Source of the DNA: Manihot esculenta
Lineage: Eukaryota > Streptophyta > Magnoliopsida > Malpighiales > Euphorbiaceae
NCBI RefSeq assembly: GCF_001659605.2
Contig: NC_035172.2
Coordinates: 19,283,051 to 19,347,050 of the forward strand
DNA length: 64,000 bases
Direction: 5' to 3'
Below the pieces are notes generated by a model, which saw only the letters and a program-made list of their open reading frames with translations, was not told where the DNA came from and ran no database searches. The number at the start of each line of letters is the position of its first letter. Within the stretch, counting starts at the first letter, position 1. Below, one piece after another: positions 43,811-55,520 of the stretch. A program made the position numbers and the translations under genes.

Positions 43811-44586
43811 AAATTACTTTTTAGTCCCTGAGGTCTAACATAATTAATACTTTTGTCCCTCTATTTTGACGACCCAACACTTAAGTCCCTCACTTTCTTT
43901 TCCATCCGAATTCATAGTCCTTCCATCCAAAATAGCCGTTTGGTCAAAGAGTCTAAGGTGAGAGGTGAGATTTTTTACCAAAAATGCCCTTAATGGACTT
44001 GTTAAAACCCCTTTCATTCCAGCAATCCCTCCATCCTTCTTCTCTCTCATATCTTTTTTATTTCTTTTTGGCCATGGTTGATTCTCCTTTTTTTTTCTCT
44101 TTTCCATCTTTATTTTCACTCATATCTTTCTACTCTTTCATATCTTTCTTCTCCCTTATATCTTCTCTATTTCCTTTCGGCCATTGTTGATTCTCTTTTT
44201 TTTTTCTCATTTCTATTTTTCTTCTCTCTCACATCTTCTCTATCTTTCTACTCTCTCATATCTTTCTTCTCCCTCACATGCTAGAGAAGGTAATAGAAAA
44301 TATTGTAAGGATGAACAATTTATATTGTTTTGATTTTTGTTGTAGTTGGAGTAGGAATGAAAGTGATTTCAAATACTATGTACCAGGAATTTAGATAATA
44401 GAAACTACATTTTTTCCTGTGAATATATATATTTTCAATTTATAGTAGTACGATGGACTAAAGTGTTTGAATATTTAATTTTATAATGACGTAGGTGTTT
44501 AAAAAACTAAACATGTGAGGACTAAAGTGTCTGCAAATTTAAAAATATGAGGATTATAGTGTTTAAATATTTAAATGTATGGGAAC
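43811..44586. mobile_element. K: possible DNA-transposon remnant, left part
   Basis: Begins AAATTACTTTTTAGTCCCTG, a phrase of a type seen at termini of plant non-LTR-bounded repeats. It ends in a series of imperfect repeats (GGACTAAAGTGTTTGAATATTTAA, shown here as GGACTAAAGTGT, at 44457, 44518, 44552 and 44582). The series continues after J at 60915 (GGAACTATAGTGTTAG) to about 60947 (TTTTAGTTAATT). A weak inverted relation between the two ends suggests a transposon with terminal repeats. No transposase is seen, and pyrimidine-rich microsatellite sequence fills 44020-44280. Confidence 0.35.
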
Positions 44587-46027
44587 TGATCAAACATAAT
44601 TTAGCCACATTTTTATTATCTTTATTACTGCTTAATTACACATTTTCCAACTTAATTTATGGTTTTTGTCATGTTTTTACAGAAAAGGAAGAAAATGGAA
44701 AGTTGGAGAAAAAGTACAGAAAAAGCTGAAAAAGTGATTGGGTCAAAGCGATTTGGCCAAATCACCTGCCCAAATCAAGCAAAGGGAGCAGAAACAGGAA
44801 GCTGAGGCAGAAACCTGGAAGTAAATTCACAGAAACGATTTGGGCAAGCGATTTGACCAAATCACCCGCCCAAATCACATTGACACAGAGGCGAACAGCA
44901 AAGCGGGAAAGAGGCAAAAATTCAAATTTCAAAAGCATTGAAGTCCTATCCTACTTTAAACACTTCAAGATCAATCCTAGGACATCTCCAAGAGTCACTC
45001 CAAGAAAGACTTTCTCCAAAAGAAGAATTCATCCATAATCAAATACAAAAGCAAAGAAGGAGTAAAAGACCACAAAAAGACCAATCCAAATTAGGATTCC
45101 AAGTCCTAATTGGATTAGGACTCTTCACCTATAAAAGGAGGCAGCCTCAAACCAGTAAAAAATCATCTCTTCACCTTCAGAATCACTGCAGAATTTTGGC
45201 AGCCTCTCTCATTCTTCTTTTCTTCTTTTCTTTTGTGATTTTGTCCACCATGAGTGGCTAAACAATTCTTTTTCTAGTTGAAGTTGGGAAATTTCAGATT
45301 TGTGATGAATTGGGAGATTTAAAACTCCATTATTAAACTCTTGTTTACTTTCAATATTTATGCAATTTGGTCTTTCTATAATTATTGCTTTGCTTTTAGA
45401 ATCAATTAAGGCCTGTTGCTTTTAATTGCTTGAGTAATATATTGTTTGAATGATTTAGGTCCGTAATTGCTTAGGTTGTTTAAACTCAAGTATAATCAGT
45501 TGCATAATCTAAACTTGACCACGCGGTTGGCAAGGATAGAATTAGGTTTCTCTAAGTCTTAAGGCAGTTAACAGTTGAAAAGTAAAAACCCCCAAGGATG
45601 TTCCTTGGCAACTTGTTAACTTGTGTTTGATTAGCGAACGTTTCCTAATCAAACTAGAACTAAGGAGGAATTTGGATTGTGAGAAGCGTCTTCCACATCC
45701 TAAACTAATTTATTGAAATAAATAGGAGTATTAAAGAATCAATGATCAATTCTAAACAACTGAAATAGATCCATACTTCAACTAGAATCCTTCTCCCATT
45801 GAAATTCTCATCTTTTTAAATTGTTGCTTTCTCTTACTATTTAGTATTAATTCATTATCATCAAATCAAAACCCCCTCTTTATTTATTTGTTATTTACTT
45901 GACCAAGTCATTATTAGGAAAGTTCGTAGTGTCAAATCCTTGTGGTTCGACCCTATTGCCACTATCTACAAGTTATTTGTTGATTGATTAATAGGTTTAT
46001 TTTTTACGGTTTCGACAACTGCTATCA
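44587..46027 (+). mobile_element. 5' LTR of element J (Athila-type, E-like)
   Basis: Starts TGATCAAACATAATTTAGCC and ends GACAACTGCTATCA, 1,441 bp. GATTTGGCCAAATC words lie at 44750-44765 and 44838-44870. TATAAAAG is at 45130-45137, and the R-U5 hairpin block follows. The duplication GGAAC at 44582-44586 is matched at 60915-60919, so J originally spanned 44587-60914. No tRNA-Asp PBS follows the LTR; C-type sequence of element I begins abruptly at 46028. Confidence 0.88.
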
Positions 46028-46300
46028 GTGACTGTGCCCTTTGGTGAGATGTTCGGCGGCCGAATGAGGATGAGGTTCGGCGGCCGAATGATGAAGAGGT
46101 TCGGCGGCTGAATGGTGAAGAGAAAGAGTGTGGTGCGATTGAGATGTTTCAGAAGATGGTCTGCGATGAAGTGCTCTCCTTTCTTTTTTTTTTTTATTTT
46201 TATGTTCAGATCTGCGATATGGTGTTCTTCGGGTTACAGATCAGGTGCTGAAAGAAAAACAAATAAGTTAAATCAACTCCCCGGCAACGGCACCAATTTT
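46028..46300 (-). mobile_element. Leader and PBS of truncated element I
   Basis: The minus-strand 5' leader of a C-type element, recognised by GTGACTGTGCCCTTTGGTGA and TTCAGATCTGCGAT, both also in C's leader. It carries three tandem 24-base units, each with a TTCGGCGGCCGAA word or a one-base variant (46051-46122). The PBS at 46279-46295 has one change (CACCA for GCCA). Everything downstream of the leader is missing. Confidence 0.82.
46051..46122 (-). repeat. 24-bp x 3 tandem repeat containing TTCGGCGGCCGAA
   Basis: Units 46051-46074, 46075-46098 and 46099-46122 each begin GTTCGGCGGC and end GAG. The third has one C-to-T change in the word. This repeat is absent from the leader of C. Confidence 0.85.
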
Positions 46301-47421
46301 TGACTCGCGGTTGTCGAAGCCGGTAAAAAATAACCTCTCTGGTTATCAACAATTTACAACTGCAGATAGTGGTGAAAGGATCAAATCCACAGGAAATTGA
46401 GAACTTACCTATTTTCCTTATCAAGACCAATAAAATAAACTCAAACAAAAATAAACTGAAAAAGAAATAAACTGAAACGAGATAAATGGAAAGCAAAATA
46501 AACTGAAAGCCAAATAAACTGAAAGCAAAACAAACTGAAACGAGATAAACTGAAAGCGGAATAAAAATAAATTGCAGTAAAAGTAAAATGGGGGATTTGA
46601 GATTGATTTGATTAACAAACTACTGAAAGCAATTAAAATAAGCGAATAATAAAATAAAAGAGAAATAAGTAATAAGAAAGCTCTAGTTGAAGAGTTGGAT
46701 CCACTTCAGTTGTTGGGATTGATCATTGACACTTAGTTTCTTTTGATTGATTCAATAGATTAGTTATGGAGATGGAAGACGCTTCTCACCACCATGTCTC
46801 TCCTTATGATTAAACCAATTAGGGAATGTCCTCTAATTAATTACTAATTAACAAATTGTCAAGGAACGTCCTTGGGCCTTAGGCATCAAACAATTGTTAA
46901 TTGCATGAAGAAAGAGAGAGATCCAATCCTAACTACTCAAACGCATGAGATGTTGCTAGATCATACAATTTCCTTGGTTTTTACACCAAGTGTTCTTATG
47001 TTTGAATAATCCAAACAATTACGGACTTAAATCACCCAAACTAACATATTATTACCTTGCAATCAAGAATTAATTGGCCATATTGATCAAAACAACAAAG
47101 CAACAATGGAATTAAGCATGAGATTGTATGAATATTGAATAACAAAAGATAAACAATGTTTGATCAAGTCTCCCAATCCATAAAACAACTAAAGCATCAC
47201 CTAATCTTTAACTAGAATAAAAGATTTCAGCCTCTCATGGCTGAAACAAAAATCAAAAATAAAAGAAAAGAAGAAAGGTAGAAGAAGAAATGTGAATCCC
47301 GTAGGTGCCTTCAAGGGGGGCTTGAAAGAGCATGGGGATTCTCCTTATGTGTCTTTTTATACTTGAAAAGTGTTGCCCTAGATGATACTTGCTTCCTAAT
47401 TAGTGAAGAGGCTGCCCAAGG
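46301..47421 (-). mobile_element. 5' LTR of I, part 1
   Basis: Reverse-strand C-type LTR beginning TGACTCGCGGTTGTCG, with a shorter AAATAAACTGAAAGC array (about 46433-46570). It is interrupted by B at the CAAGG target. Confidence 0.88.
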
Positions 47422-49744
47422 TGTAATACCCGGCTAGACTCCGGTATCGGAATTCCTACCGTCCGGTGGAATCTCGGATGTCGGAAACCTCTAGAAGGGT
47501 AAAATCATGTTTTTATAAAATATTTTAATGTATTTTATGGTTTTAAGCAAGAAAGAAATTAAGTTTTGAATAAAAATAACCTTGAGAGGAAGACTCAGGT
47601 TCGGCCGCCGAACCTCAAGTTCGGCCGCCGAACATGCATGCGCTTCGGGAGCGCTTTAGGCCCCCGAAGGCATAAGCGAGGGAAGTCCAGGTTCGGCCGC
47701 CGAACCTTATGTTCGGCCGTCGAACCTTATGTTCGGCCGCCGAACATGGCATGCATGCGGAGGCACGTTAGGCCCCGGAAAGTGGCCTGGCCAGCCACCT
47801 ATAAAGGGGTCCCCATGTCCGAACGGGTGAGCTTTTCTCCCCATTTTCGGCCAAGGTGAGCTCTCCACCGTCCATTGTTGATTTTGAGCTTCTTCCTTCG
47901 ATTTTTCATGATTTTCTTTGAGTTTTCACTTGGTTTGAAGATATTTGAGCAAAAGAGCAAGTTTTGAAGCTTGGAGACCAAAAAGGTGATTTCTCCCCAT
48001 CTCCAAGCTAGGATCGTCTTTCCTCTCGATCTCCAAGAGGTAAGCTTAGATCCGACCTTCCTTGTATGTTTTAAACAAGTTTTATGAAGATCTATGGGGT
48101 AGAAATGCATGATTAGGTTTATGTTGAGTTTTTTGTTTATGTTCTGTTTATGGACAATGTGGGTTGTTTATGCATGTTTGATGTGTTGTACTGGGGTTTA
48201 GGATAGTTTGAGACCCCTATAGGCTTGTTGGCTTGAGTTTGCTTGTTATAGAATAGGTAAATGCATGTGTGAATGGATTGGGAGGTTTTTATGCATGAAA
48301 GAGGCTGAGTTCTGCCCTTGGGAAGAACTCAGGTTCGGCAGCCGAAGGCTCTTTCGGCCGCCGAACCTGCCTGTGGAGGCCAACTTTTGGCTGTCGAACC
48401 CTGCCCCCGAAAGTGGACTTTCGGCTCTGGAAGGGAGTTTCGGCCGCCGAAGGTGCCGCCGAACATGCATGAGTTTCGTCTCTGGAGGTAACCTTCGGCC
48501 GCCGAAAGTGCCGACGAAGGTGCATGACTTTCGGCTCTGGAGGGCCTTTCGGCCGCCGAACCTGCCGCCGAAAGTGCCCTGTGCAGCCCTCCTTTGCATG
48601 TTTTCTATGATTGTTTTGAGGTGTTTAGGGAGATTTTGGGGAGTATTTTAGAGTCATGTTCATGGATGTTTGGTCTCTCATTTGAGTCCACCTGTGTAGG
48701 TTCGGACCCGAGGAACTGAGGACCCTAGCAGTGAGCTAGCAGCTTTAGAGTCAGCCTGAGGTGAGTAGAATAAACCTTTATGTTTTAATTTAATGAAAGT
48801 TTTGGCATAACTCATACATCACGAATGCCATGTGATATTCTAGGTTGTTGCATTAGAAATTCACGAATATGTTGCATTGCATATTATGCTGTTGATGTGG
48901 ATGAACATTGAATGATCCATTAGCCCTTGTATGGTATGTTATGGCATGATGATGATATGGTATGGAAGTCTAAGAAGACCCATTCTACGTCCCTGGCACT
49001 ATGTAAGAGAAAGTCCAGGAAGACCCATTCTACGTCCCTGGCACCTTGGAATGTTACGTTATGTTATGTAAGAGAAAGACCAGGACCCATTCTATGTTCT
49101 GGCACTATGGAATATGTAGAGGGCTATTGGTGACAAGTTCATCCTTGATGTGATTTATCTGTGATGTGATGCATTCCATGATAGCATTTATTTCAAATGT
49201 TTTATTATTCTGCTCATTGGGCTCTAGTAGCTCACCCCATTTCCCTAATCCCCCAGGTATGCAGGATCGGGATAGGCCAGGAGGTCAAGAAGAGTAAAGT
49301 TATGCCTATATAATAGTTAGATGTGGACATGATATATTGTAAAGCATTAAACAGTTATGTAATGTAATGATGAGTATTGAGGTTTAGAATTGTGCTTGAT
49401 CCTAGTATGTTGTTAATCCCTTTTTGGTTACATGATCTTTTAATGAAATGTTTTATGATGTTTAAATTTAACCAAACTCTTATGATATTATGTCACCCCA
49501 TTGGAGTATTGATGAGGACTCCAAGGAGGGGTCAATGTTTATGATTATGTATATGAATAGTGCATGCACAGGTTGAGTTTGGTGAAAGAATGAAAAGAAA
49601 AGTTCAAAATTATATGTATGTTTTGATCATGTATGGGATTAAACAAGTATACAGGATGTATGTTTGGCTTGCTACGGGTCCCGGCGGCCTTAAGCCGATC
49701 TGGATCCTAGCGCCGGTAGCAGTCCGAATTTTCGGGTCGTTACA
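47422..49744 (+). mobile_element. 5' LTR of B
   Basis: TGTAATACCCGGC to GGGTCGTTACA, 2,323 bp. The word cluster lies upstream of TATAAAG (47800). It includes a short tandem duplication of the AACCTTATGTTCGGCCG unit at about 47702-47742 that the 3' LTR lacks. A second cluster is at 48333-48570 and tandem units are at about 48966-49100. Confidence 0.94.
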
Positions 49745-49747
49745 GAT

Positions 49748-49759
49748 TGGTATCAGAGC
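49748..49759 (+). promoter_or_regulatory. Primer binding site (tRNA-iMet) of B
   Basis: TGGTATCAGAGC three bases after the LTR end, complementary to the 3' end of initiator tRNA-Met, as in other plant chromoviruses. Confidence 0.9.
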
Positions 49760-50014
49760 CCTAGGTTCATATAGTCGGACCTAGAGTGTCAGGCTCATAG
49801 ATGTTCAAGAAGGTCAAGCACAATAGGAAAATCATGTCCACTAGGATAGGATATAGAGTCCTGTCTTGAATGATGATGTGAAATGCCATGATTATATGCA
49901 TGTGCATTAATGATATGTTATGTATGTGATGTATGTGATTCGGGTTCATGTGTTTGCACATGAGCCATTTGATGCTAATGTTTATGTGATGTGTGTTGTT
50001 TTTCAGTAAGCAAG

Positions 50015-50774
50015 ATGAGAGGAACTCGTCGATCTGCACAATTGACTGGAGTGCCACCCCAGGACGAGGGCACGGATGCTCGTCCTCCTACATTGCCTAG
50101 GGCAATGTCAAGTAGGTCCAGCAGAGAAAGAGCAGTAAGAGACCCTAGAAGGTCTTTGGATCTGGATAGAAGCAGATCAGTGAGGGGAACAGTTCAGGGA
50201 GGAATGTCAGAGGATGTGGGGGATGATATGGATGTAGATCAGAGGAGGGATGGCAGTCTTGGAGTGAGTATGTCGAAAGAGGATGTGGGAGAGTCCCAAG
50301 GAGGCACTCAGGCCTCGGGATTTGTCCAGCCGCCCCAGTACCCACCCTTTTCTCACAATCCCGGGTATTCGATGGGAGGTACATTGGATTACCCCAGCTA
50401 TAACCCTTATCACTCTCACATGCCATACCCACCTTTCTACCCACCATACCCACAGTACCCTATGTACCCACCCCCATCATTCTATCCCGGTACAGCAAAC
50501 CCTACCCCGGGGGATGCTGCACCTCCTCCACCACCAGCAGTACCTACTATCCCAGTAACCCAAATGCCTAAGCCTAGCTCATCTGGAGGGAGCAAGGTCA
50601 AGATGACTTATTACATGAAGCTGGGTGCTCCCCAGTATGAAATAGGTGATGACCCGTTTGTGTACCTTTAGAGGGTCAAGATGATAACAGATGAGATAGG
50701 AGCTGATGACTGTAGAGCCATTCAGATGGCTGGGTTCACACTAAAGTGCAAGAAGGCCCGTGAGTGGTTTAAGA
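50015..50774 (+). pseudogene. gag of B, N-terminal part
   Basis: Starts at ATG 50015 (MRGTRRSAQLTGVP), the start shared with D. It holds an acidic/serine-rich region, then a proline- and tyrosine-rich domain (YPPFYPPYPQYPMYPPP) and the start of the capsid domain (KVKMTYYMKLGAPQYEIGDDPF). A TAG at 50669-50671 interrupts the frame, which otherwise continues to EWFK, where solo LTR N is inserted. The frame resumes at 53055. Confidence 0.9.
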
Positions 50775-53049
50775 TGTAACAGCCCGAAAACCGGTACCCC
50801 TCTGTAGCGGCCCGAACCATCACTGGCACTAGGATCCAGATCGGCTTAAGGCCGCCGGGACCCGTAGCAAGCCGACTATATGCTCTGTGTACCTGATAAA
50901 TCCCATACATGATTCAACAATCCTGTAAACTCTCCTCAGAGTTCCCAAGCTCGACCTGCATGCACTATGTCTGAAAACATAGAACCCACACACATAAGGT
51001 CAGCATATCACAAGTCCGCCTTGGTTCCACACATTTCTCATCAAGAAACGTAAAACAGGATCCATGTACAAAGGGATTAATCATACATCACACTAAAGCA
51101 AAGACACTAGGGTAAAGCACAATTCTATCCATTATCTGATAGTACAGTTCTATACATTACATTACACACTAATCTTTTAATTACATCATGTCCACTATTC
51201 TATTACAAACATACATTCATGCATATCTTTCCTCTTTACTCTTGCTGACTCTGACTTCCTATAGCTATCTCGGAACCTACAAAACTGGGGTTAAGGGAGT
51301 GGGATGAGCTACTACAACCCAGTGAGGAGGAACAATAAAACAGTTCATTAATTACATGCTTTCATGAAATGCTTCACATCACAAACATATCATCTCACGG
51401 ATGAACTTGTCACCACTAGCCCTCTACTATATACATATAATAATATGTCCAACTGTGCTAGGGAGACTAGGTCGTCACCTGGACTTCTCTTAACTGACTG
51501 ACTCTTACCTGACTGTCTCACAGTACCAGGAGCGACCTGGTCTGTCCAGGAGCGACCTGGTATGGCTATCTCATGCCATATCTCATCTGATCTCATAGTA
51601 TCTCTGCTTATATCAAGGGCTAAGGATCATCCAACATTCATCCACACGAATAACATCTTATGCAATGCATCATATTTGTGGATTCTAATGCAACACAACC
51701 TAATACATAACATGGCATTTTATGATGCATGGATCATGCTAGAAGCGTGTCATTTCTCAATTTAAAACATCAAGTTTAGTTCCACTCACCTGTAGCCAAT
51801 GCTTGGCTAACTCTGGGCCACCTCTAACTCTGATGCAGCTACTACTGCTAAACACCTCGGTTCCTCGGGTCCAATCCTACAATAGAGGACTCAAATGAGG
51901 TACCAAACATACTCTATACAACTGATAAACAACTCTTACACAATTCCCCAAAAACCCCCTAAAACATCCTAGAACAATCATGGGAAACATGCAAAGGAAG
52001 GTTGAACAGAGCATCTTCGGCGGCACATTTGGCGGCCGAATGCTCCCTCCAGAGCCGAACCTCATGCATGTTCGGCGGCACCTTCGGCGGCCGAACCTCT
52101 CCTCCAGAGCCGAAAGTCCAAACTTTCGGGGGCAAGCTCAAGCAAGCTTAGGCAGTCGAAGCCACCTCCTCAGCACATTCGGCGGCCGAATCCTCCTTCG
52201 GCTGCCGAACCTGAGTTCATGCAGAACTCAGCTTCGTGCACAACATGCCTCTCAAACCTCCAAACCCCCAACACATGCAACCAACCTCTCTAAAACATGC
52301 ATAACTCCTACAACAAGCATATAGGAGCTTAAGACAACTTAAACTCCACCAAACAAACTCATCAAACATAAAGTATAAAGGGTCCATAAACCCTAATATG
52401 CCTAACCATGCAAACTCATGCATAAACTCCCTTTTCCCTTCATAAAACTCATGTAAAATAGTATTAAAACTAAGGGTCTACATTTACCTCTTACAGAATA
52501 AAGGCTGGTGTGATCCAAACTTAGAGCTATGGAGGATCTAAGCTCCAAACTTTCCAAAACCTTGCTCAAAGTACAAAACCTTCAAAACAAGGATAAAACT
52601 CACTTAACTTTGAAAGATTTAATGAAAAACTATGAAAACCATCCAAGGGGAACAAGAACTCACCTCTGGTAGTGAGAAGGAAGCAAAATTGATCCATTTC
52701 ACCGACTGAGGACCCTTTATAGGCGGCTGACCGCCTCAGCTTCGGCGGCCAAACCTGCATGCAAAACCATGCAACGTTCGGCGGCCGAACTTGGAGTTTC
52801 GGGGGCCAAACCTAAGGCACTTTCTGCGGCCGAACACCACTTTCGGCGGCCGAACCCGCACTTTGTTCCCTTGGCCTTTTCTCTTCAAAACTCAAATCCT
52901 TCTCGTCAAAACCTTAAAACACATAAAAAGATTTTAGAACCCTTTCTCTTACCCTTCTAGAACCTTCCGACATCCTCAAATGCCAGATTCCAACGGAAAT
53001 TCCACCGAAAAATAGGAATTCTGATTCCGGCTTCTAGCCGGGTATTACA
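50775..53049 (-). mobile_element. N: solo Tekay-type LTR inside B gag
   Basis: A 2,275-bp minus-strand LTR flanked by TAAGA at 50770-50774 and 53050-53054. There is no internal region, so it is a recombination product. Its U5 end looks tandemly duplicated: TGTAACAGCCCGAAAACC is followed within about 30 bases by TGTAGCGGCCCGAACC. The word array lies at about 52015-52215 and 52775-52860. Confidence 0.94.
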
Positions 53050-53054
53050 TAAGA

Positions 53055-55520
53055 ACTATGTGAACCCGAGGTTGGACAGCCTATCATGGGAGGAGTTTGC
53101 AAATGAGTTTGCAGGATGGGCTTTCCCTGACAGTTCAAAGGAGTTGAAGATGATTGAATTTGAGCAGTTGAGGCAGACAAATGAGATGAGTGTGGATGAG
53201 TATACAGACAGATTCTTGGAGCTGTTACCGTTTGCTGGGCAGAATTTGGACACAGATCAGTAGAAGTCAAGGAGGTATATCATGAGGCTCCATTCCAGGT
53301 ATTCCTCTTTGATTCAGTCAGCAGAGAGGGAGAGTTTCCATGCCATAGTGGATATGGCTCGGAGGATGGAGGCTAGTGCTATCATCGAAGGGAAAGTCAA
53401 GCAGTCAGTGGCACAGCCTTCTGATTCCAAGACCCCAGGTGGGAGAAGATTGGACCCTTCTTCTCTGAGTTCAGCTAGTAAGAGGTGGAGAAATACCACC
53501 AAGAAGTCAAAGAAGAGCAAGTTCTGGAATAAGATCAAGTCCGGTCTGGGATTAGGAAGTGGCTCGAGCTCGGGTGCAGATAATGCAGTATGTATGAAGT
53601 GTGGGAAGCCGCACAAAGGAGTATGTCGGTTTGGGACGACAGCCTGCTACAGATGTGGGCAGGAGGGGCACATGTCACGGGAGTGTCCTAGAGCAGCTTT
53701 TGTGGCACAGTCCCAGCAGACAGCTTCGGCTAGTGTGGCTCAGCTAGCAGCTACAGCCGCGACTCAGGCTAGTGGTAGAGGCCGAGGGAGAGGGGCAGCC
53801 TCTTCTTCAGCGGGTTTCAAGGGTGAAGGTCCATCAGCTCCAGCACGGATCTTCACCATGACACAGCAGGAGGCAAATGCATCAAACACAGTGGTGTTAG
53901 GTAATCTCATCATTGGTTGTTCTGATGTTTATGCCTTAATGGACCCTGGTGCATCTCATTCTTTCATTGCTCCGAGGGCCGTTGAGAGATTGGGTTTGAT
54001 GGTCTCTGGGTTAGAGTGTCCCCTATGGGTCAGTGGACCCAAGTGCGACCCATCAGTGGCAGAGTCAGTCTGCCAGTATAGTCCAGTTTTTGTTGAGGGA
54101 AGATGTCTTTCAGCCGACCTTGTGGTTCTAGATTTGACAGATTTTGACGTCATTCTAGGGATGGATTGGCTATCTACCCATGGTGCTTCCTTGGACTGCA
54201 GAGACAAGGTAGTCAAGTTCAGATGTCAGGATGGGTCAGAGGTTGTCTTCAGAGGAGACAGGGGGAGTACACCTAGAGGTTTGATATCAGCCCTTCAGGC
54301 TCGTAGGCTACTCAGGAGGGGTTGTCAGGGTTTTCTAGCTCATGTGAGAGAGCTGGATAGTCATGTTAGAGAGCCCGCCTCAGTACCCGTGGTCAGTGAG
54401 TTCTTAGACGTTTTCCTAGACGAGCTGCCAGGTTTACCACCTGCTAGGGAAATAGAGTTCGAAATTGAATTGATGCCTGGAACCAGACCGATCTCTATCC
54501 CTCCCTACAGGATGGCACCAGCAGAATTGAAGGAGCTTAAGGAGCAGTTGCTAGAGTTGGTAGATAGAGGCTTCATCCGACCGAGTACCTCACCTTGGGG
54601 TGCTCCAGTGCTATTTGTGAAAAAGAAGGATGGATCTCTCAGACTTTGTATTGACTACAGACAGTTGAACAGGGTCATTACCAAGAATAAGTACCCGTTG
54701 CCAAGGATCGACGATCTATTCGACCAGCTAGCAGGAGCAGGTTGTTTCTCCAAAATAGATATGAGATCGGGGTATCATCAGCTGAGGATAAGAGAAGAGG
54801 ATGTGCCAAAGACAACATTCAGGACCAGATATGGGCACTATGAGTTCCTTGTGATGTCGTTCGGGTTGACCAATGCCCCTGCAGCATTCATGGATCTCAT
54901 GAACAGAGTTTTCAGTCAATACCTGAATCACTTCGTTATTGTCTTCATAGATGATATCTTAGTGTATTCCAGGAATGCAGAGGAGCATGCCCATCATCTG
55001 AGGTTAGTTCTACAGACCTTGAGGGAACATGGCTTGTATGCCAAGTTCTCCAAATGTGAGTTTTGGCTGAGGAGCATTTCATTCTTGGGGCATGTGGTGT
55101 CAGAAAATGGAATCGAGGTAGACCCCAAGAAAGTGGAAGCTGTAGCTAACTGGCCTAGACCCACTACAGTGACAGAGATTAAGAGCTTCTTGGGTTTAGC
55201 AGGTTACTACAGGAGGTTCGTTCAGGACTTCTCAAAAATTGCAGCTCCCATGACCAGATTAACCAAGAAGAACCAGAGGTTTGTGTGGACCGACCTGTGT
55301 GAAGAGAGCTTTGAGGAGCTAAAGAAGAGGTTGACTTCAGCACCAGTGTTAGCTCTGCCATCTAGTAATGAAGACTTCTCAGTCTATTGCGATGCGTCCC
55401 GTGTGGGATTGGGTTGTGTGCTGATGCAGAATGAAAGGGTGATTGCTTATGCTTCTAGGCAGCTGCAGAAGCATGAGTTGAATTACCCTACACATGACCT
55501 AGAAATGGCAGCAGTAACTT
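53055..55520 (+). pseudogene. gag-pol of B: capsid end, zinc knuckles, protease, RT, RNase H start
   Basis: The frame resumes after N (NYVNPRLDSLSWEEFANEF). Capsid continues to MSVDEYTDRFLELL, followed by a TAG at 53261-53263. Two cysteine motifs follow: [12 protein letters not shown], then a canonical CCHC knuckle at 53645-53686. The protease shows MDPGASHSF (Asp at 53942), the [12 protein letters not shown] and FIDD at 54944-54955, and the RNase H start [19 protein letters not shown] one-base loss near 55515 shifts the frame within RNase H. All catalytic residues seen are intact. Confidence 0.92.

Noticed and set aside
48265..48651. Open frames of 60-140 codons rich in FGGR, RPPN or RRPK within Tekay-type LTRs (also 58231-58662, 29570-30052, 62960-63454)
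   Set aside because: They are translations of the TTCGGCCGCCGAA word arrays, which have few stops in any frame on either strand. They lie in LTRs and shift frame between sister copies.
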